Source: Clostridiales bacterium UBA4039
GTDB taxonomy: Bacteria > Bacillota > Clostridia > Lachnospirales > Vallitaleaceae
Assembly: GCA_002382805.1 (NCBI GenBank)
Contig: DGAD01000055.1
Coordinates: 15,385-79,384, forward strand
DNA: 64,000 nucleotides
Reading direction: 5' to 3'
Positions 26,813 through 36,773 of this stretch are shown piece after piece. The notes below the pieces were generated by a model that was not told the origin of the DNA, ran no database searches, and saw nothing but the letters and a program-made list of their open reading frames with translations. The position numbers were made by a program, and so were the translations under genes. Every line of letters begins with the position of its first letter. Within the stretch, counting starts at the first letter, position 1.

Positions 26813-28127
26813 TAGCTTCCTCCTCTTGAAGTATTTTTCGTATATCACTCGTTAAGAACAAAGACCCTGTTGCTAATAAACGCAACGCACTTTGTTTATA
26901 TAATCGTTCCTGTAAAAATTGTTGCAAATCCTCTACATAGTAAACCGAATCAGAGTATTGGCTGACTTCATCATACAGTTCTTGTTTTGATACTCCAATT
27001 CCCCCAGATAACTCCGCTAAATAAATGTTCTTAAACCATCCTGATTGTAAAAGCAGGCGAATAACCGCTTTATAATCCTTATGCTGCTTCATTCCCAATA
27101 ACAAATCATAAGATTTAGATTCACTTAGCAATGCTATCGATTCTAATAATGTTGTTACTCCAAGTACATTGTGCGCACCATCAATATAGATTCCTTCCTG
27201 AATACGTTCAAATCTTCCTGGCCAAAAAAAACGATCTAACCCCGACTTGACAGAACTTTCATCTACCAAAAGAACATCTTGTAATACATGTATGCAAAGT
27301 AAAGCAATTAACGCATTGTTTATCTGATAATGTGCACTGGTATTTAGATGTAAGCGCTCATAATTATAATACTTGTTATGTACAGAAAAATCAATGCTTT
27401 TATCGCTAAAATCCATAATTTCATAGGCATTTGGCTGAATATTATAGACCAGTGCTTCTTTTTTTACCGCGATTTGTCGAATAACCTTCTCTGCCTCTTT
27501 ATCAATCTTTCCTAAAACTAACCGCCCATTTTTTGGCAAAATACCGATTTTTTCTATAGCAATATCTGTTAACGTGTTTCCTAGTATATCCTGATGGTCT
27601 AAGCCAACAGATGTAATGACACTTAATTCTTTTTTCGGAAGGATATTCGTTGTATCTAATCGCCCTCCTATTCCCACCTCAATAACTAGCACTTTTGCTT
27701 TTTTCATATAAAAGCAATAAAGGGCAATGGAAAATACCCATTCAAAAAATGTCGGTTCAATGTCTTCTGTCTTAAGTCTTTCACAAATTTTTAGAACTGC
27801 CTGATATCCGTCATAAAATAGTTCTCCTGAGACATTGTTGTTATTGATTTGAATTCGTTCTGTAATGACATCAATATGTGGAGATGTAAACAATCCCGTA
27901 CAATATCCTTGTTCTGTATATATTTCGCTGAGCATCTTACAGACGGATCCTTTCCCATTGGTTCCAGTGACATGTATGACATGCACTGAATTTAGATATT
28001 CTACAAGCGGTATTATTGTATTTAATTCCGTTATAATACGTTCAATATTTCGAAGGCCTACTTTTTTTCCATATAATGGAATAGCTTTCATTAATGTATC
28101 AAGTTGGTACAATTGTTCTTTATCCAT
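26805..28127 (-). CDS. folC: Folylpolyglutamate/dihydrofolate synthase
   Basis: The product is 440 residues from the ATG at 28127, with GGAG 6 nt upstream. The Mur-ligase-fold ATP site is visible as VTGTNGKGSVCKML. Other family segments are GLFTSPHI, EVGIGGRLDTTNI and the C-terminal domain start PGRFERI. It adds glutamate to folates in the cytoplasm, and may also act as dihydrofolate synthase. It is divergently oriented from the HtrA gene, with a 128-bp shared upstream region. Confidence 0.93.
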   Translation of the reverse strand: MDKEQLYQLDTLMKAIPLYGKKVGLRNIERIITELNTIIPLVEYLNSVHVIHVTGTNGKGSVCKMLSEIYTEQGYCTGLFTSPHIDVITERIQINNNNVSGELFYDGYQAVLKICERLKTEDIEPTFFEWVFSIALYCFYMKKAKVLVIEVGIGGRLDTTNILPKKELSVITSVGLDHQDILGNTLTDIAIEKIGILPKNGRLVLGKIDKEAEKVIRQIAVKKEALVYNIQPNAYEIMDFSDKSIDFSVHNKYYNYERLHLNTSAHYQINNALIALLCIHVLQDVLLVDESSVKSGLDRFFWPGRFERIQEGIYIDGAHNVLGVTTLLESIALLSESKSYDLLLGMKQHKDYKAVIRLLLQSGWFKNIYLAELSGGIGVSKQELYDEVSQYSDSVYYVEDLQQFLQERLYKQSALRLLATGSLFLTSDIRKILQEEEAND

Positions 28128-28255
28128 TTTTGTCTCCATCAATCATTGTATTTGTTCATAATTTATTCATATTTTCATCCTTTTTTTGACTAACTATTAT
28201 ATTATAGTATAAACATAGAAAAAAACAAATCATTATCATAAGAAAGGAGCATGAT

Positions 28256-29653
28256 ATGATGAACGATAAATTTGAAAATATCGACCCAATTTACCAAAAG
28301 GAGGATAACCCCAATGAAAACAATGCAACCTCAGACAATCACTCACCCTATAGATCGTATCCACCTAGCTACAATTACACCCCACCACAAGATGTCGATT
28401 ATAGAGAGACTCAAGAACCACCTTCAAGTCAAGAACCAAAAAAACGAAAACGTTCATTCCCTCGTTTTGTTGCTCTCTTTGTTGTATTTGTATTCTTGGG
28501 TGGAATCGTTTTTGGCGCGGGATACTCAACAGCCTTATACCTTGGAGATCAACTGACACCGCAACTTATACAGGCCCAAGCAAAAAAACTGAGCTTTGAT
28601 GTTAACCAAATTGAACCTGTCGTAACGACAAATTCGACACTATATGAATCCGACAACATTGTATCTTCCATTGCTAAGACTGCCGGACCTTCGGTAGTAA
28701 CCATCACAAGTACTTATCTTGTAAATCAAAACAGCTTTTTTAGCAATCGAACATTTGAAACAGAAGGTACTGGATCTGGAATTATCTATAAGCTTCGCGA
28801 TGATGATTTACTTGTTATTACAAATCATCACGTCATCAAAGATGCCAAAGGTGTTGAAGTCACTTTTTCAGATAACACCCACTTACCTGGGGAAATTATA
28901 GGTTATGACTCACGACGCGACCTTGCAGTTGTCTCCGTTTCTTTGGATGATATTGATAAGTCTGAGCTTTCTGATATTACTGTAGCTACCTTTGGCGATT
29001 CTGAAGATTTGGAAGTAGGAGAACTTGCTGTAGCCATTGGTAATCCTCTAGGCAAAGAGTTTTCCAACACTGTAACGACAGGTGTCATTAGTGCTGTTAA
29101 TCGTGAGATTGAGATCTCTGACTCTACGTTAACCCTTATCCAAACCGATGCAGCCATTAATCCAGGAAATAGCGGTGGTGCCCTTGTAAATTCCCGCGGT
29201 GAAGTCATTGGAATCAATACCGCTAAGTACGTTGATGAAAGTGTTGAAGGCATGGGCTTTTCCATTCCTGTACATATTGCACTTCCCGTTATTGATAGTA
29301 TCATTGAAACCGGTTCAGGCGACGATGTAGCTTATGCCATGAGTGATGACAAACCATTTTTAGGTGTCCAAATCAGTGATATCAATGAACAGATTTATAG
29401 TGAGACAGGCATGCCATTTGGAATCTATGTCACCGAAGTCTATGAAAACAGTGCTGCTGCCAATGCCGGTATTGAAGCTGGTGATGTGATTTATTCAATT
29501 GATGGACAAAAACTCATGAATACAGACGATCTTTTTGATGCACTATCCGATAAGTCTGTTGGTGATACCATTAAAATCAGTGTATCTCGTGGTGATCAAG
29601 TCCTTAGCTTTGAAACAATCTTGACTCGTTATGGTGATGTGATTACAGAATAA
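28256..29653 (+). CDS. HtrA/DegP-type membrane serine protease
   Basis: The 465-residue product has a Pro/Asn-rich cytoplasmic N-terminus and one transmembrane helix (about 70-92). A trypsin-like domain shows triad candidates H192 (TNHHVI), D222 (RRDLAVV) and S306 (NPGNSGGAL). One PDZ domain is at the C-terminus (about 365-455). Such HtrA proteins degrade or refold damaged proteins at the outer face of the membrane. SD AAAGGAG. It is a single-gene unit ended by a strong terminator. Confidence 0.93.
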   Translation: MMNDKFENIDPIYQKEDNPNENNATSDNHSPYRSYPPSYNYTPPQDVDYRETQEPPSSQEPKKRKRSFPRFVALFVVFVFLGGIVFGAGYSTALYLGDQLTPQLIQAQAKKLSFDVNQIEPVVTTNSTLYESDNIVSSIAKTAGPSVVTITSTYLVNQNSFFSNRTFETEGTGSGIIYKLRDDDLLVITNHHVIKDAKGVEVTFSDNTHLPGEIIGYDSRRDLAVVSVSLDDIDKSELSDITVATFGDSEDLEVGELAVAIGNPLGKEFSNTVTTGVISAVNREIEISDSTLTLIQTDAAINPGNSGGALVNSRGEVIGINTAKYVDESVEGMGFSIPVHIALPVIDSIIETGSGDDVAYAMSDDKPFLGVQISDINEQIYSETGMPFGIYVTEVYENSAAANAGIEAGDVIYSIDGQKLMNTDDLFDALSDKSVGDTIKISVSRGDQVLSFETILTRYGDVITE

Positions 29654-29660
29654 AAAACAA

Positions 29661-29687
29661 AAAAGCCGCATATGCGGCTTTTTTTTA
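29661..29687. terminator. Bidirectional terminator between htrA-like gene and valS
   Basis: AAAAGCCGCATATGCGGCTTTTTTTT: a GC-rich stem flanked by A and T tracts serves the plus-strand protease gene. It also sits at the 3' end of valS on the other strand. Confidence 0.85.
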
Positions 29688-32324
29688 TTTCAATTTTGAT
29701 AGACGTTCATTGACTTGTGCCAATAGTCCTTCATATTTTTCTTGCTTTTCTTTTTCCCCTTGAACAACAGCTTCTGGGGCTTTACTTATAAATCCTTGAT
29801 TACTCAGTTTTTTTACAATCCGTGCAACTTCAGATTCAAGCTTTTTCTTTTCCCCCTCCAAGCGTTTAATCTCTTGGTCAATATCAACAAGCTCATTAAA
29901 TGGAATAAAGATATTTGCCCCCGGTATAATCACCGATACAAAGTCATCTTCAACACCTTGCTTATCTGCTTGAACAACGACTTCACTTGCAAAAGCTAGC
30001 GGTTCAAAGAATTTCGTTCCATCTCTAAAGATTTGTCGAACTTTTTCTTGATCACTCACAACGATTGCCTTTGCTGTTTTCTTTGGTGATACATTCATCT
30101 CTGCTCGAATGTTACGGATTTGATGGATTGCCTCTTTTAATAAAGAAATACTTTCTTCTTCATTTGGAAAATGATAAGCATCTTCAAATGTCGGCCATTC
30201 TGAAACCATAATTGATGCTTGAGTGTTCAAAACTGTTTGGTAGATTTCTTCTGTAATAAATGGCATGTATGGGTGTAAAAGTTTAAGTGCTTGTACAAGG
30301 ACAGTTTTTAATGTCCACAATGCCGCTTGTCTTGTTTCATCTGCTTCGTTATATAATCGTGGTTTAACCATCTCAATATACCAGTCACAGAATTCTTCCC
30401 ATACAAACTCGGTTAATTTTTCCACCGCAATTCCTAATTCATATTTTTCCATATTATCTGTAACGTCTTTAGCTAAATCATTGGCTTTTGATAAAATCCA
30501 CCGATCAGCCTCTGTCAAACGACTAAGGTCAATTGTCTCAGGAATATTTTCTATATCATACATCATAATAAATCGAGATGCATTCCAAATTTTATTAGCA
30601 AAGTTTCTTGATGCCTCAACGCGTTCATAATAAAAACGCATATCATTTCCCGGTGAGTTTCCGGTAACTAAGCTAATACGAAGGGCATCAGATCCATATG
30701 CATTAATCACTTCAAGTGGATCTACTCCATTCCCTAGAGACTTACTCATCTTACGACCTTCGGAATCTCGAACCAGACCATGAATGAGCACTGTATTAAA
30801 TGGTAATTTTCCAGTGAATTCAATTCCTGAAAAGACCATACGAATAACCCAGAAGAAAATAATGTCATATCCGGTAACTAACACATTGGTTGGATAGAAG
30901 TATTCAAGCTCAGCTGTATTTTCCGGCCATCCTAGGGTTGAAAACGGCCATAGCGCTGAACTAAACCAAGTATCTAATGAATCTTCATCTTGCCATACAT
31001 TGGTACTTCCACATTTTGTGCATGTATGTACCGAGGATTTACTAATCATCGTCTCGCCACAGTCGTCACAATAATATGCTGGAATACGGTGTCCCCACCA
31101 TAATTGACGCGAGATACACCAATCACGGATGTTTTCCAACCAATTTAGATATACTTTTCCATAACGTTCTGGCACAAATTTAAGCTCACCGGACTTTAAG
31201 GCTTGGATTGCCGGTTGTGCAAGTTCTTCCATACGTAAAAACCATTGAGATTTTAAAAGCGGCTCAATAACGGTATTACATCGGTCATGCATTCCAACAT
31301 TATGTACATGGTCTTCTATTTCTACAAGATATCCCTCGTCTTTGAGCCGAGCCACAATCGCTTTTCTCGCATCATATCGATCCATGCCAGAATATTGTCC
31401 ACCATTTTGATTGATGGTACCATCATCATTCATAATGTTGATTTGTTCTAAATCATGACGTGCTCCAACTTCATAGTCATTGGGGTCATGGGCTGGCGTA
31501 ATTTTTACAACACCTGTTCCAAATTCTTGATCAACATAATGATCAGCAATAATTGGAATCTCGCGACCAACTAAAGGAAGAAGCACTGTCTTACCCACCA
31601 AATCAGCATACCGCTCATCGTCAGGATGAACCGCTACGGCCGTATCTCCTAGCATGGTCTCTGGCCGAGTCGTTGCCAAACGTAATCGGCGCTCTTCCCC
31701 TTTGACCGGATACTCCACATGATAAAAATGTCCATTTTTTTCGATATGTTCCACTTCAGCTTCTGAAATAGTAGTTTGACAGCTTGGACACCAGTTAATT
31801 AATTTGTCCCCTTTATAGATATAGCCCTTTTCATAATATTTTAGGAATACATCCAATACGGCTTCTGAACAACCTTCATCCAAAGTAAAACGTTCACGTT
31901 CCCAATCACATGATGCACCAAGTTTCTTTAATTGATCTACAATGGTACCGCCGTATTCTTCTTTCCACTTCCATGCTTCTTCCATAAATTTTTCTCGACC
32001 TAAAGATTCCTTGTCAACACCTTCTTTGGCCAACTTCTCAACAATCTTTACCTCTGTTGCAATGGCCGCATGGTCTGTTCCCGGTTGCCAAAGGGCTTCA
32101 AAACCTTGCATACGCTTAAAGCGAATCAATATATCTTGTAATGTATTATCAAGCGCATGTCCCATATGCAACTTTCCTGTAATATTGGGTGGTGGAATTA
32201 CAATGGTGTACGGCTTTTTTTCTGGATTGGGTTGTGCATGAAAATAGCCTTGTTGTATCCATTCATCATAAATGCGTTGCTCCATTTTTTTTGGATCATA
32301 ATTTTTTTCTAACTCTTTTGCCAT
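29685..32324 (-). CDS. valS: Valyl-tRNA synthetase
   Basis: The product is 879 residues from the ATG at 32324 (MAKELEKNYDPKKMEQ). The open frame continues upstream into the T-box leader but that part is not coding. Class I motifs are PPPNITGKLHMGHAL (HIGH) and GRKMSKSLGNG (KMSKS), with the editing CP1 domain between them. Two zinc-ribbon-like Cys sets are CPSC and CDDC/CTKC. A C-terminal tRNA-binding coiled coil starts near 815. It charges tRNA-Val and is controlled by a Val T-box. Confidence 0.97.
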   Translation of the reverse strand: MAKELEKNYDPKKMEQRIYDEWIQQGYFHAQPNPEKKPYTIVIPPPNITGKLHMGHALDNTLQDILIRFKRMQGFEALWQPGTDHAAIATEVKIVEKLAKEGVDKESLGREKFMEEAWKWKEEYGGTIVDQLKKLGASCDWERERFTLDEGCSEAVLDVFLKYYEKGYIYKGDKLINWCPSCQTTISEAEVEHIEKNGHFYHVEYPVKGEERRLRLATTRPETMLGDTAVAVHPDDERYADLVGKTVLLPLVGREIPIIADHYVDQEFGTGVVKITPAHDPNDYEVGARHDLEQINIMNDDGTINQNGGQYSGMDRYDARKAIVARLKDEGYLVEIEDHVHNVGMHDRCNTVIEPLLKSQWFLRMEELAQPAIQALKSGELKFVPERYGKVYLNWLENIRDWCISRQLWWGHRIPAYYCDDCGETMISKSSVHTCTKCGSTNVWQDEDSLDTWFSSALWPFSTLGWPENTAELEYFYPTNVLVTGYDIIFFWVIRMVFSGIEFTGKLPFNTVLIHGLVRDSEGRKMSKSLGNGVDPLEVINAYGSDALRISLVTGNSPGNDMRFYYERVEASRNFANKIWNASRFIMMYDIENIPETIDLSRLTEADRWILSKANDLAKDVTDNMEKYELGIAVEKLTEFVWEEFCDWYIEMVKPRLYNEADETRQAALWTLKTVLVQALKLLHPYMPFITEEIYQTVLNTQASIMVSEWPTFEDAYHFPNEEESISLLKEAIHQIRNIRAEMNVSPKKTAKAIVVSDQEKVRQIFRDGTKFFEPLAFASEVVVQADKQGVEDDFVSVIIPGANIFIPFNELVDIDQEIKRLEGEKKKLESEVARIVKKLSNQGFISKAPEAVVQGEKEKQEKYEGLLAQVNERLSKLK

Positions 32325-32339
32325 ATTGACCTCCACAAT

Positions 32340-32602
32340 AGTATCTGTAAAATAAAAAAAGCCTTCTCGCAAAGGACGAAAAGACCGTGGTACCACCTTA
32401 ATTTCTGATAATATATCAGACTCTTGTGTGAATAACGACACAAACCGGATAAACCTATCACCATAAGGTGGTTCTTAACTTATCTGCTCCGAAGCTACCT
32501 TCCGTTAATCAACTGCAGGAATCTTCCAGCCAATGGATTCCTTTCTCTGAGCCAAATCTTTTAACGTACTCTTCTTCATCAACGCATCTTACATTTGATT
32601 TT
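32340..32602 (-). promoter_or_regulatory. T-box leader, valine-specific
   Basis: The leader on the minus strand has a Stem I beginning near 32590. A specifier GTA lies at 32498-32496 in the context CGGAAGGTAGCTTCGGAGC. The T-box is AAGGTGGTACCACGG (32400-32386), and a short terminator stem CCTT/AAGG with T7 is at 32354-32376. The bulge TGGT pairs with an ACCA end, right for tRNA-Val. Confidence 0.92.
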
Positions 32603-32609
32603 GTTTATA

Positions 32610-32638
32610 ATCATAATGGATTTTATCTATTTTGTCAA
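32610..32638 (-). promoter_or_regulatory. valS promoter inside the end of the upstream gene
   Basis: TTGACA (32638-32633), 17-nt spacer, TATGAT (32615-32610). The -35 box lies within the last codons of the coiled-coil membrane protein gene. Confidence 0.75.
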
Positions 32639-33715
32639 TAAATTCTCCAGAACCTCTTTTTCATGTTCTAGTTTTTGCAAATCTTTTTGTAATATTGCTC
32701 TTTTTTCTTGATGTTTTTCATATAGACGTTCAAGCCCTTTGGCAGTTGCAAAATATTCTGCATTTTTGGTTACAAACTCTATATCTTCGATTTGTAACTT
32801 ATTAATCACGTCCTCGATATCGTGACTTAGATTTCGCATGGAGCGATGAATATGGTCATAATTTCTTTGCTGTTGCTGTGCATCTAAGTAATGTTCATAA
32901 CGAAGTTCAAGAACTTCTGAGCTGTTTACTTGGTACTTTTCATATTCAAAATCAAGAAGTTGCTGATTACGAATATACTTTAATTTTGTTTTATTCAACA
33001 GCTTGACTGCACGTTCTTGTAGGAGCTGATTCTTCTTGATTTCATGGACACAGTAGCGTCTAAATACAAAACCCCATATAAATAAAAAGGATACTGTGAC
33101 AATACTAATTAATGCTGGTAAAAACACATTCTCATTATAGACAACGACCAGTGTTGACAATACAATGCCTACGATCAGTGTAATAAAAACCAACGCCAGC
33201 ATAAAATACTTTAAAAAAGAAAGGGCACGTCTTAAGTTTCCAAAATGAAAGAGTAAACTTTGCTTTTCTCCTTCTAAAATATCCAAATCTTTTTTTACCA
33301 TGTTTTGATTTTCTTCATGTTCTTTTAATACATGTATCGCTTTGGCAATATCTTTTGATACCAAGCGAATGTGCGGATTCTCTCGATTTTTTGCCTGCGT
33401 ATTTTTTGTTTCTGCTTCTTTTATGGCGACTTTGTATTCAGATAACTGACGGCACAAGTCATGCAAATAACTTTTCGTATCTTCATGGGCCATTTTTATT
33501 CGTTCTACGACAATAAACTGATTCATCTGCTGGTGATATTGTTGTGATAGTTCTTGTAATCTCACATCATTATCCCGTAGCATATCTTTTATTTTTTCAT
33601 TCTTATAGGGGTCCTTTAAAAGTGTCTCCACATCCATCCCAAGCAATAGCTCTTCTTCATAAGGCTTAAATCTTGACTTGAGTTTTCCGATTTTTTGTAT
33701 GATTTTTTTAAACAT
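32627..33715 (-). CDS. Coiled-coil membrane protein of the Hsp70 cluster
   Basis: The 362-residue product is not a family I recognise. About 1-160 are helical and charged (coiled-coil). Two transmembrane segments follow (ALVFITLIVGIVLSTLVVVY and FLPALISIVTVSFLFIWGFV, about 170-215). A second long coiled coil runs to the end. It should place two cytoplasmic helical arms at the membrane. It is the last gene of the Hsp70 operon, starting 31 bp after the TPR-like gene with an AGGAG ribosome site. Inference: a membrane anchor for the chaperone assembly. Confidence 0.7.
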   Translation of the reverse strand: MFKKIIQKIGKLKSRFKPYEEELLLGMDVETLLKDPYKNEKIKDMLRDNDVRLQELSQQYHQQMNQFIVVERIKMAHEDTKSYLHDLCRQLSEYKVAIKEAETKNTQAKNRENPHIRLVSKDIAKAIHVLKEHEENQNMVKKDLDILEGEKQSLLFHFGNLRRALSFLKYFMLALVFITLIVGIVLSTLVVVYNENVFLPALISIVTVSFLFIWGFVFRRYCVHEIKKNQLLQERAVKLLNKTKLKYIRNQQLLDFEYEKYQVNSSEVLELRYEHYLDAQQQQRNYDHIHRSMRNLSHDIEDVINKLQIEDIEFVTKNAEYFATAKGLERLYEKHQEKRAILQKDLQKLEHEKEVLENLLTK

Positions 33716-33746
33716 AAGCTCCTATTCCATTCTATAATATTACACC

Positions 33747-34673
33747 CTACTGTTTATCCAACGTATAAAATCGTATGGTGTATGCTTGTATTTCTTTTTT
33801 GATATAGCGTTCGTGCTGTTTCCATTCATGCACTAACGCTTCCAAATAATGTGTCTCTCTCTGAAAATCCGAACCGACTTCTGCCAGTTTTGCCATATGA
33901 TAATACGCAAGTACACGTTCTTGATCAGAAAGTTGTTCCAATAGAATCCTATTTGCCGCTTCAACTGATGATATGATTTGATTCATGGAATAATACGCAA
34001 GCGATTGATACAACGCATAATCTGAATTATTATCCGTATACTCTATGACAAATGCATAGGATGAACAGTCTAAATGTGCGCCTAGCAATGCTTTTGTATA
34101 GACTTCCGGGTATTTTTCTTTTAGGTGCTTAATCATGACTTCTGCATATATATCTTTTCCAATACCAATCATATATGCCAGGTAGTAACGTAACCATTTC
34201 AACTGATTTTTTTCGTCTTTTAATTGTAAAAATGCCGTTATGCTATGTTCTGTCTCACCCATAAACTGATAATACCAAACCAGAAAATCAAATGCATCTT
34301 CATCCGGGTGATGAGCGATTTTGACAATATACTGATCAATATTTATTGTATCTTCCCATCCAAACACCAGCATACATTTGATATAGACATAGAGTACTTT
34401 GGGTGATTGATTGTTCTGATAGCCATGGATGATGCATTGTTGTCCTTCTTGTTCAAAACCATATCTTAAAAGTAAAATTCCCATATTAATCAGTGCTTCT
34501 TCATCTTTGTGAAGATATGCTTGCCAATATGCATTAAATCCATAATCGGATCGTTGGGTATCAAATAAATAATCACCGAGATAATGCCAGCGCTTAGCCT
34601 GTTGTTCTTCTATTTGCTCAGGATACACAAGGTCACTACCGGCTGGGTTATGTCGGCACAAATATACCCCCAT
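33747..34673 (-). CDS. TPR-like helical repeat protein of the Hsp70 cluster
   Basis: The 308-residue product is all-helical, with TPR/Sel1-like spacing of aromatic and Ala/Gly residues (HYLGDYLFDTQRSDYGFNAYW; EEALINMGILLLRYGFEQEGQ; LAYYHMAKLAEVGSDFQRE). No catalytic motif is visible. The start ATG lies 3 bp after the Hsp70-VWA stop region, with GAAGGAG upstream, so the two are coupled. TPR proteins often bind Hsp70 tails or unfolded clients; that role is inferred from context. Confidence 0.65.
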   Translation of the reverse strand: MGVYLCRHNPAGSDLVYPEQIEEQQAKRWHYLGDYLFDTQRSDYGFNAYWQAYLHKDEEALINMGILLLRYGFEQEGQQCIIHGYQNNQSPKVLYVYIKCMLVFGWEDTINIDQYIVKIAHHPDEDAFDFLVWYYQFMGETEHSITAFLQLKDEKNQLKWLRYYLAYMIGIGKDIYAEVMIKHLKEKYPEVYTKALLGAHLDCSSYAFVIEYTDNNSDYALYQSLAYYSMNQIISSVEAANRILLEQLSDQERVLAYYHMAKLAEVGSDFQRETHYLEALVHEWKQHERYIKKEIQAYTIRFYTLDKQ

Positions 34674-34676
34674 ATC

Positions 34677-36767
34677 TTACTCCTTCTCCACACGTACGAG
34701 CTGTGCAAGCTTATTAGCTATCGCATCAAGAATATCATAAAACGGTTCATCCATAGAATAATAGTGTCCATAGTCTCCTACTAAAGGTGTATAGGCTAAG
34801 AGACTATCCGGATCTTTTTTTGCAACAACATAACAGATAACGCCTGCATCATTCACCGTTTTTATAACGTCCTCCAAACCTCGACCATTGTGGGTAGGTA
34901 TATGTGGCGGAGCATCCGTTATCACAATAAAAGCTTTGTATGCATTGGCTACAGGGCGTTTTTTTAGATACTCAACCCCAGTCTCTACCGCTTCAAGGGT
35001 TGACTCTGGAATATCACCGCCATAATTTCTCGGCAACTTCTTCACATTTTTCCGAAATCGTTCTATATCTTTTGTCCATTTGTATTTTTTAGGTTTTTCA
35101 CGTTCCCCTAAGTCTCCATAGCCAATTAATCCCAACTGATAGTCAATGCCTTTTTGATGGAGCTGATTTGAAAATTCAATAGCTTTTTCTTTTACTCCGT
35201 CTATATACACATCCATACTGCTTGTTGTATCAATGATAAAAACAATGTCCATCCCTGTTATGTCCGGTGCAGTTTTTGCCAGCGAATGGTCAATAACCGG
35301 AGCACTCTTTGTTCGATCAAAAGCTTGACAGACTTGATGTCCGCTAATCTTGTCCACGACTTCTACTTCAAATAAATTATCTCGGTCAATTTGATAGGTA
35401 ATGGATAACTGGCTGTCATCGGTAATATTTTCTAAAACGACAGACCCTATATACTTACTCGTCTGTTCATGTCCTTCTTCCCACTGAAAGCAGTCAATCG
35501 AAACCGCATGAGCTCCACGCGTCACTTTAAAGCCATCTTCCGTTGCAGTTGATGGAATCTCTGTTCCCATCTTAAGGATAGGAATAAGTGCTTTTTGTCC
35601 GGTTGCTTCATTTATAATTGCTCGCGTTCCTATATGCTGACGCATAATTTGTCCAATCTCAACGCTGCTATTTGGCAAATGCATCAGATAATTATAGATA
35701 GCCGCTCCCATTGCTACACTTTTTGCCGGATCTTTGGCACGGTAGGGTTCTTTTATATGCCCTGCAATAATACGCTTTACCATAGGCACAAGTGTTGATC
35801 CGCCAACTAAAATCACTTTATCAATCGTCTCCTTTGTCTCACCAGAACGTTCCAGCGCCAATTCAACCACGTCCATACTTCGCTCAATATATTCACGAAT
35901 AAGCTCTTCAAACTGATCCCTTGTAATGTCAAAAGTTAATTGATATGGAATGCCATCAACAATAGTGATTGGATGAATATTGACACTCATTTTGTTTGCC
36001 TCAGATAGCCCTCGCTTTGCCCGTTCTGCTTCAATGCGTATTTTTTGCATCATTTGTTTTTGTTCAAGCTCTTCAAACTGACGGATGCTTACTCCATGTT
36101 GTTTTTCAAAAGCTTCTACCATCGCTTGTACTAACACTTCATCAAAATCATCGCCGCCCAGCTTCATATCACCTACATCCGCCAACTCTTGAAATGAATT
36201 GTTCCCATATATATCTTGGGCCACGGATAACACACAAGCATCAAATGTACCTCCGCCCAAATCATAAATCAGAATTTTTTGTACGTAACTTTGCTTATAT
36301 CCATACTCAATAGCTGCCGCCAGCGGTTCACTTAACAGATGGACTATCTCAAATCCTGCAAGCATACCGGCTTTTTTAGTGGCATATATCTGGCGATCAT
36401 TAAAATATGCCGGATGGGTTATAACCACTTCAACAATAGGCTCTCCTATTTGTTCTTGGGCTGCGTCTTTTATCTTTTTTAGGATTTCGCTACTAACTTC
36501 CTCTGGTAGTAGCTCGTATCCTCCCACAGTAATCGCTTCTTCTTGACCCATTTTACGCTTAACTGAAAAAATAGTCTCTTCCGAGTAAATCACCGCACTA
36601 TTTTTAGCCTCTGTTCCAACCAATATCTCATCCTCAAGATAACAAACGACCGATGGCAGCACTTCTTGTGCACCGTCTGTTTTGACAACGTCCATTAAAT
36701 CTGTCCGATCATCATAAAGCATTCCTACTGTATTGGTTGTTCCTAAATCAATCCCTAAAAATGCCAT
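34677..36767 (-). CDS. Hsp70 fused to a von Willebrand A domain
   Basis: The 696-residue product has an Hsp70 nucleotide-binding domain at about 1-365, with loops GIDLGTTNT (5-13), DLGGGTFD (169-176) and VGGSTLVPMV (321-330). A beta-type substrate-binding domain covers about 375-485. In place of the helical lid there is a VWA domain at about 505-690. The VWA MIDAS is intact: DTTSSM (513-518), GGDIPEST (583-590) and ITDAPPH (616-622). ATPase activity and metal-dependent protein binding are both plausible. Canonical DnaK has about 610 residues, a helical lid and no VWA. It follows the second Hsp70 gene by 6 bp. Partner and client are unknown. Confidence 0.88.
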   Translation of the reverse strand: MAFLGIDLGTTNTVGMLYDDRTDLMDVVKTDGAQEVLPSVVCYLEDEILVGTEAKNSAVIYSEETIFSVKRKMGQEEAITVGGYELLPEEVSSEILKKIKDAAQEQIGEPIVEVVITHPAYFNDRQIYATKKAGMLAGFEIVHLLSEPLAAAIEYGYKQSYVQKILIYDLGGGTFDACVLSVAQDIYGNNSFQELADVGDMKLGGDDFDEVLVQAMVEAFEKQHGVSIRQFEELEQKQMMQKIRIEAERAKRGLSEANKMSVNIHPITIVDGIPYQLTFDITRDQFEELIREYIERSMDVVELALERSGETKETIDKVILVGGSTLVPMVKRIIAGHIKEPYRAKDPAKSVAMGAAIYNYLMHLPNSSVEIGQIMRQHIGTRAIINEATGQKALIPILKMGTEIPSTATEDGFKVTRGAHAVSIDCFQWEEGHEQTSKYIGSVVLENITDDSQLSITYQIDRDNLFEVEVVDKISGHQVCQAFDRTKSAPVIDHSLAKTAPDITGMDIVFIIDTTSSMDVYIDGVKEKAIEFSNQLHQKGIDYQLGLIGYGDLGEREKPKKYKWTKDIERFRKNVKKLPRNYGGDIPESTLEAVETGVEYLKKRPVANAYKAFIVITDAPPHIPTHNGRGLEDVIKTVNDAGVICYVVAKKDPDSLLAYTPLVGDYGHYYSMDEPFYDILDAIANKLAQLVRVEKE

Positions 36768-36773
36768 ATTAAC

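Noticed and set aside
32325..32441. Upstream 39-codon extension of valS
   Set aside because: It runs through the T-box and terminator, and the conserved protein starts at the later ATG.
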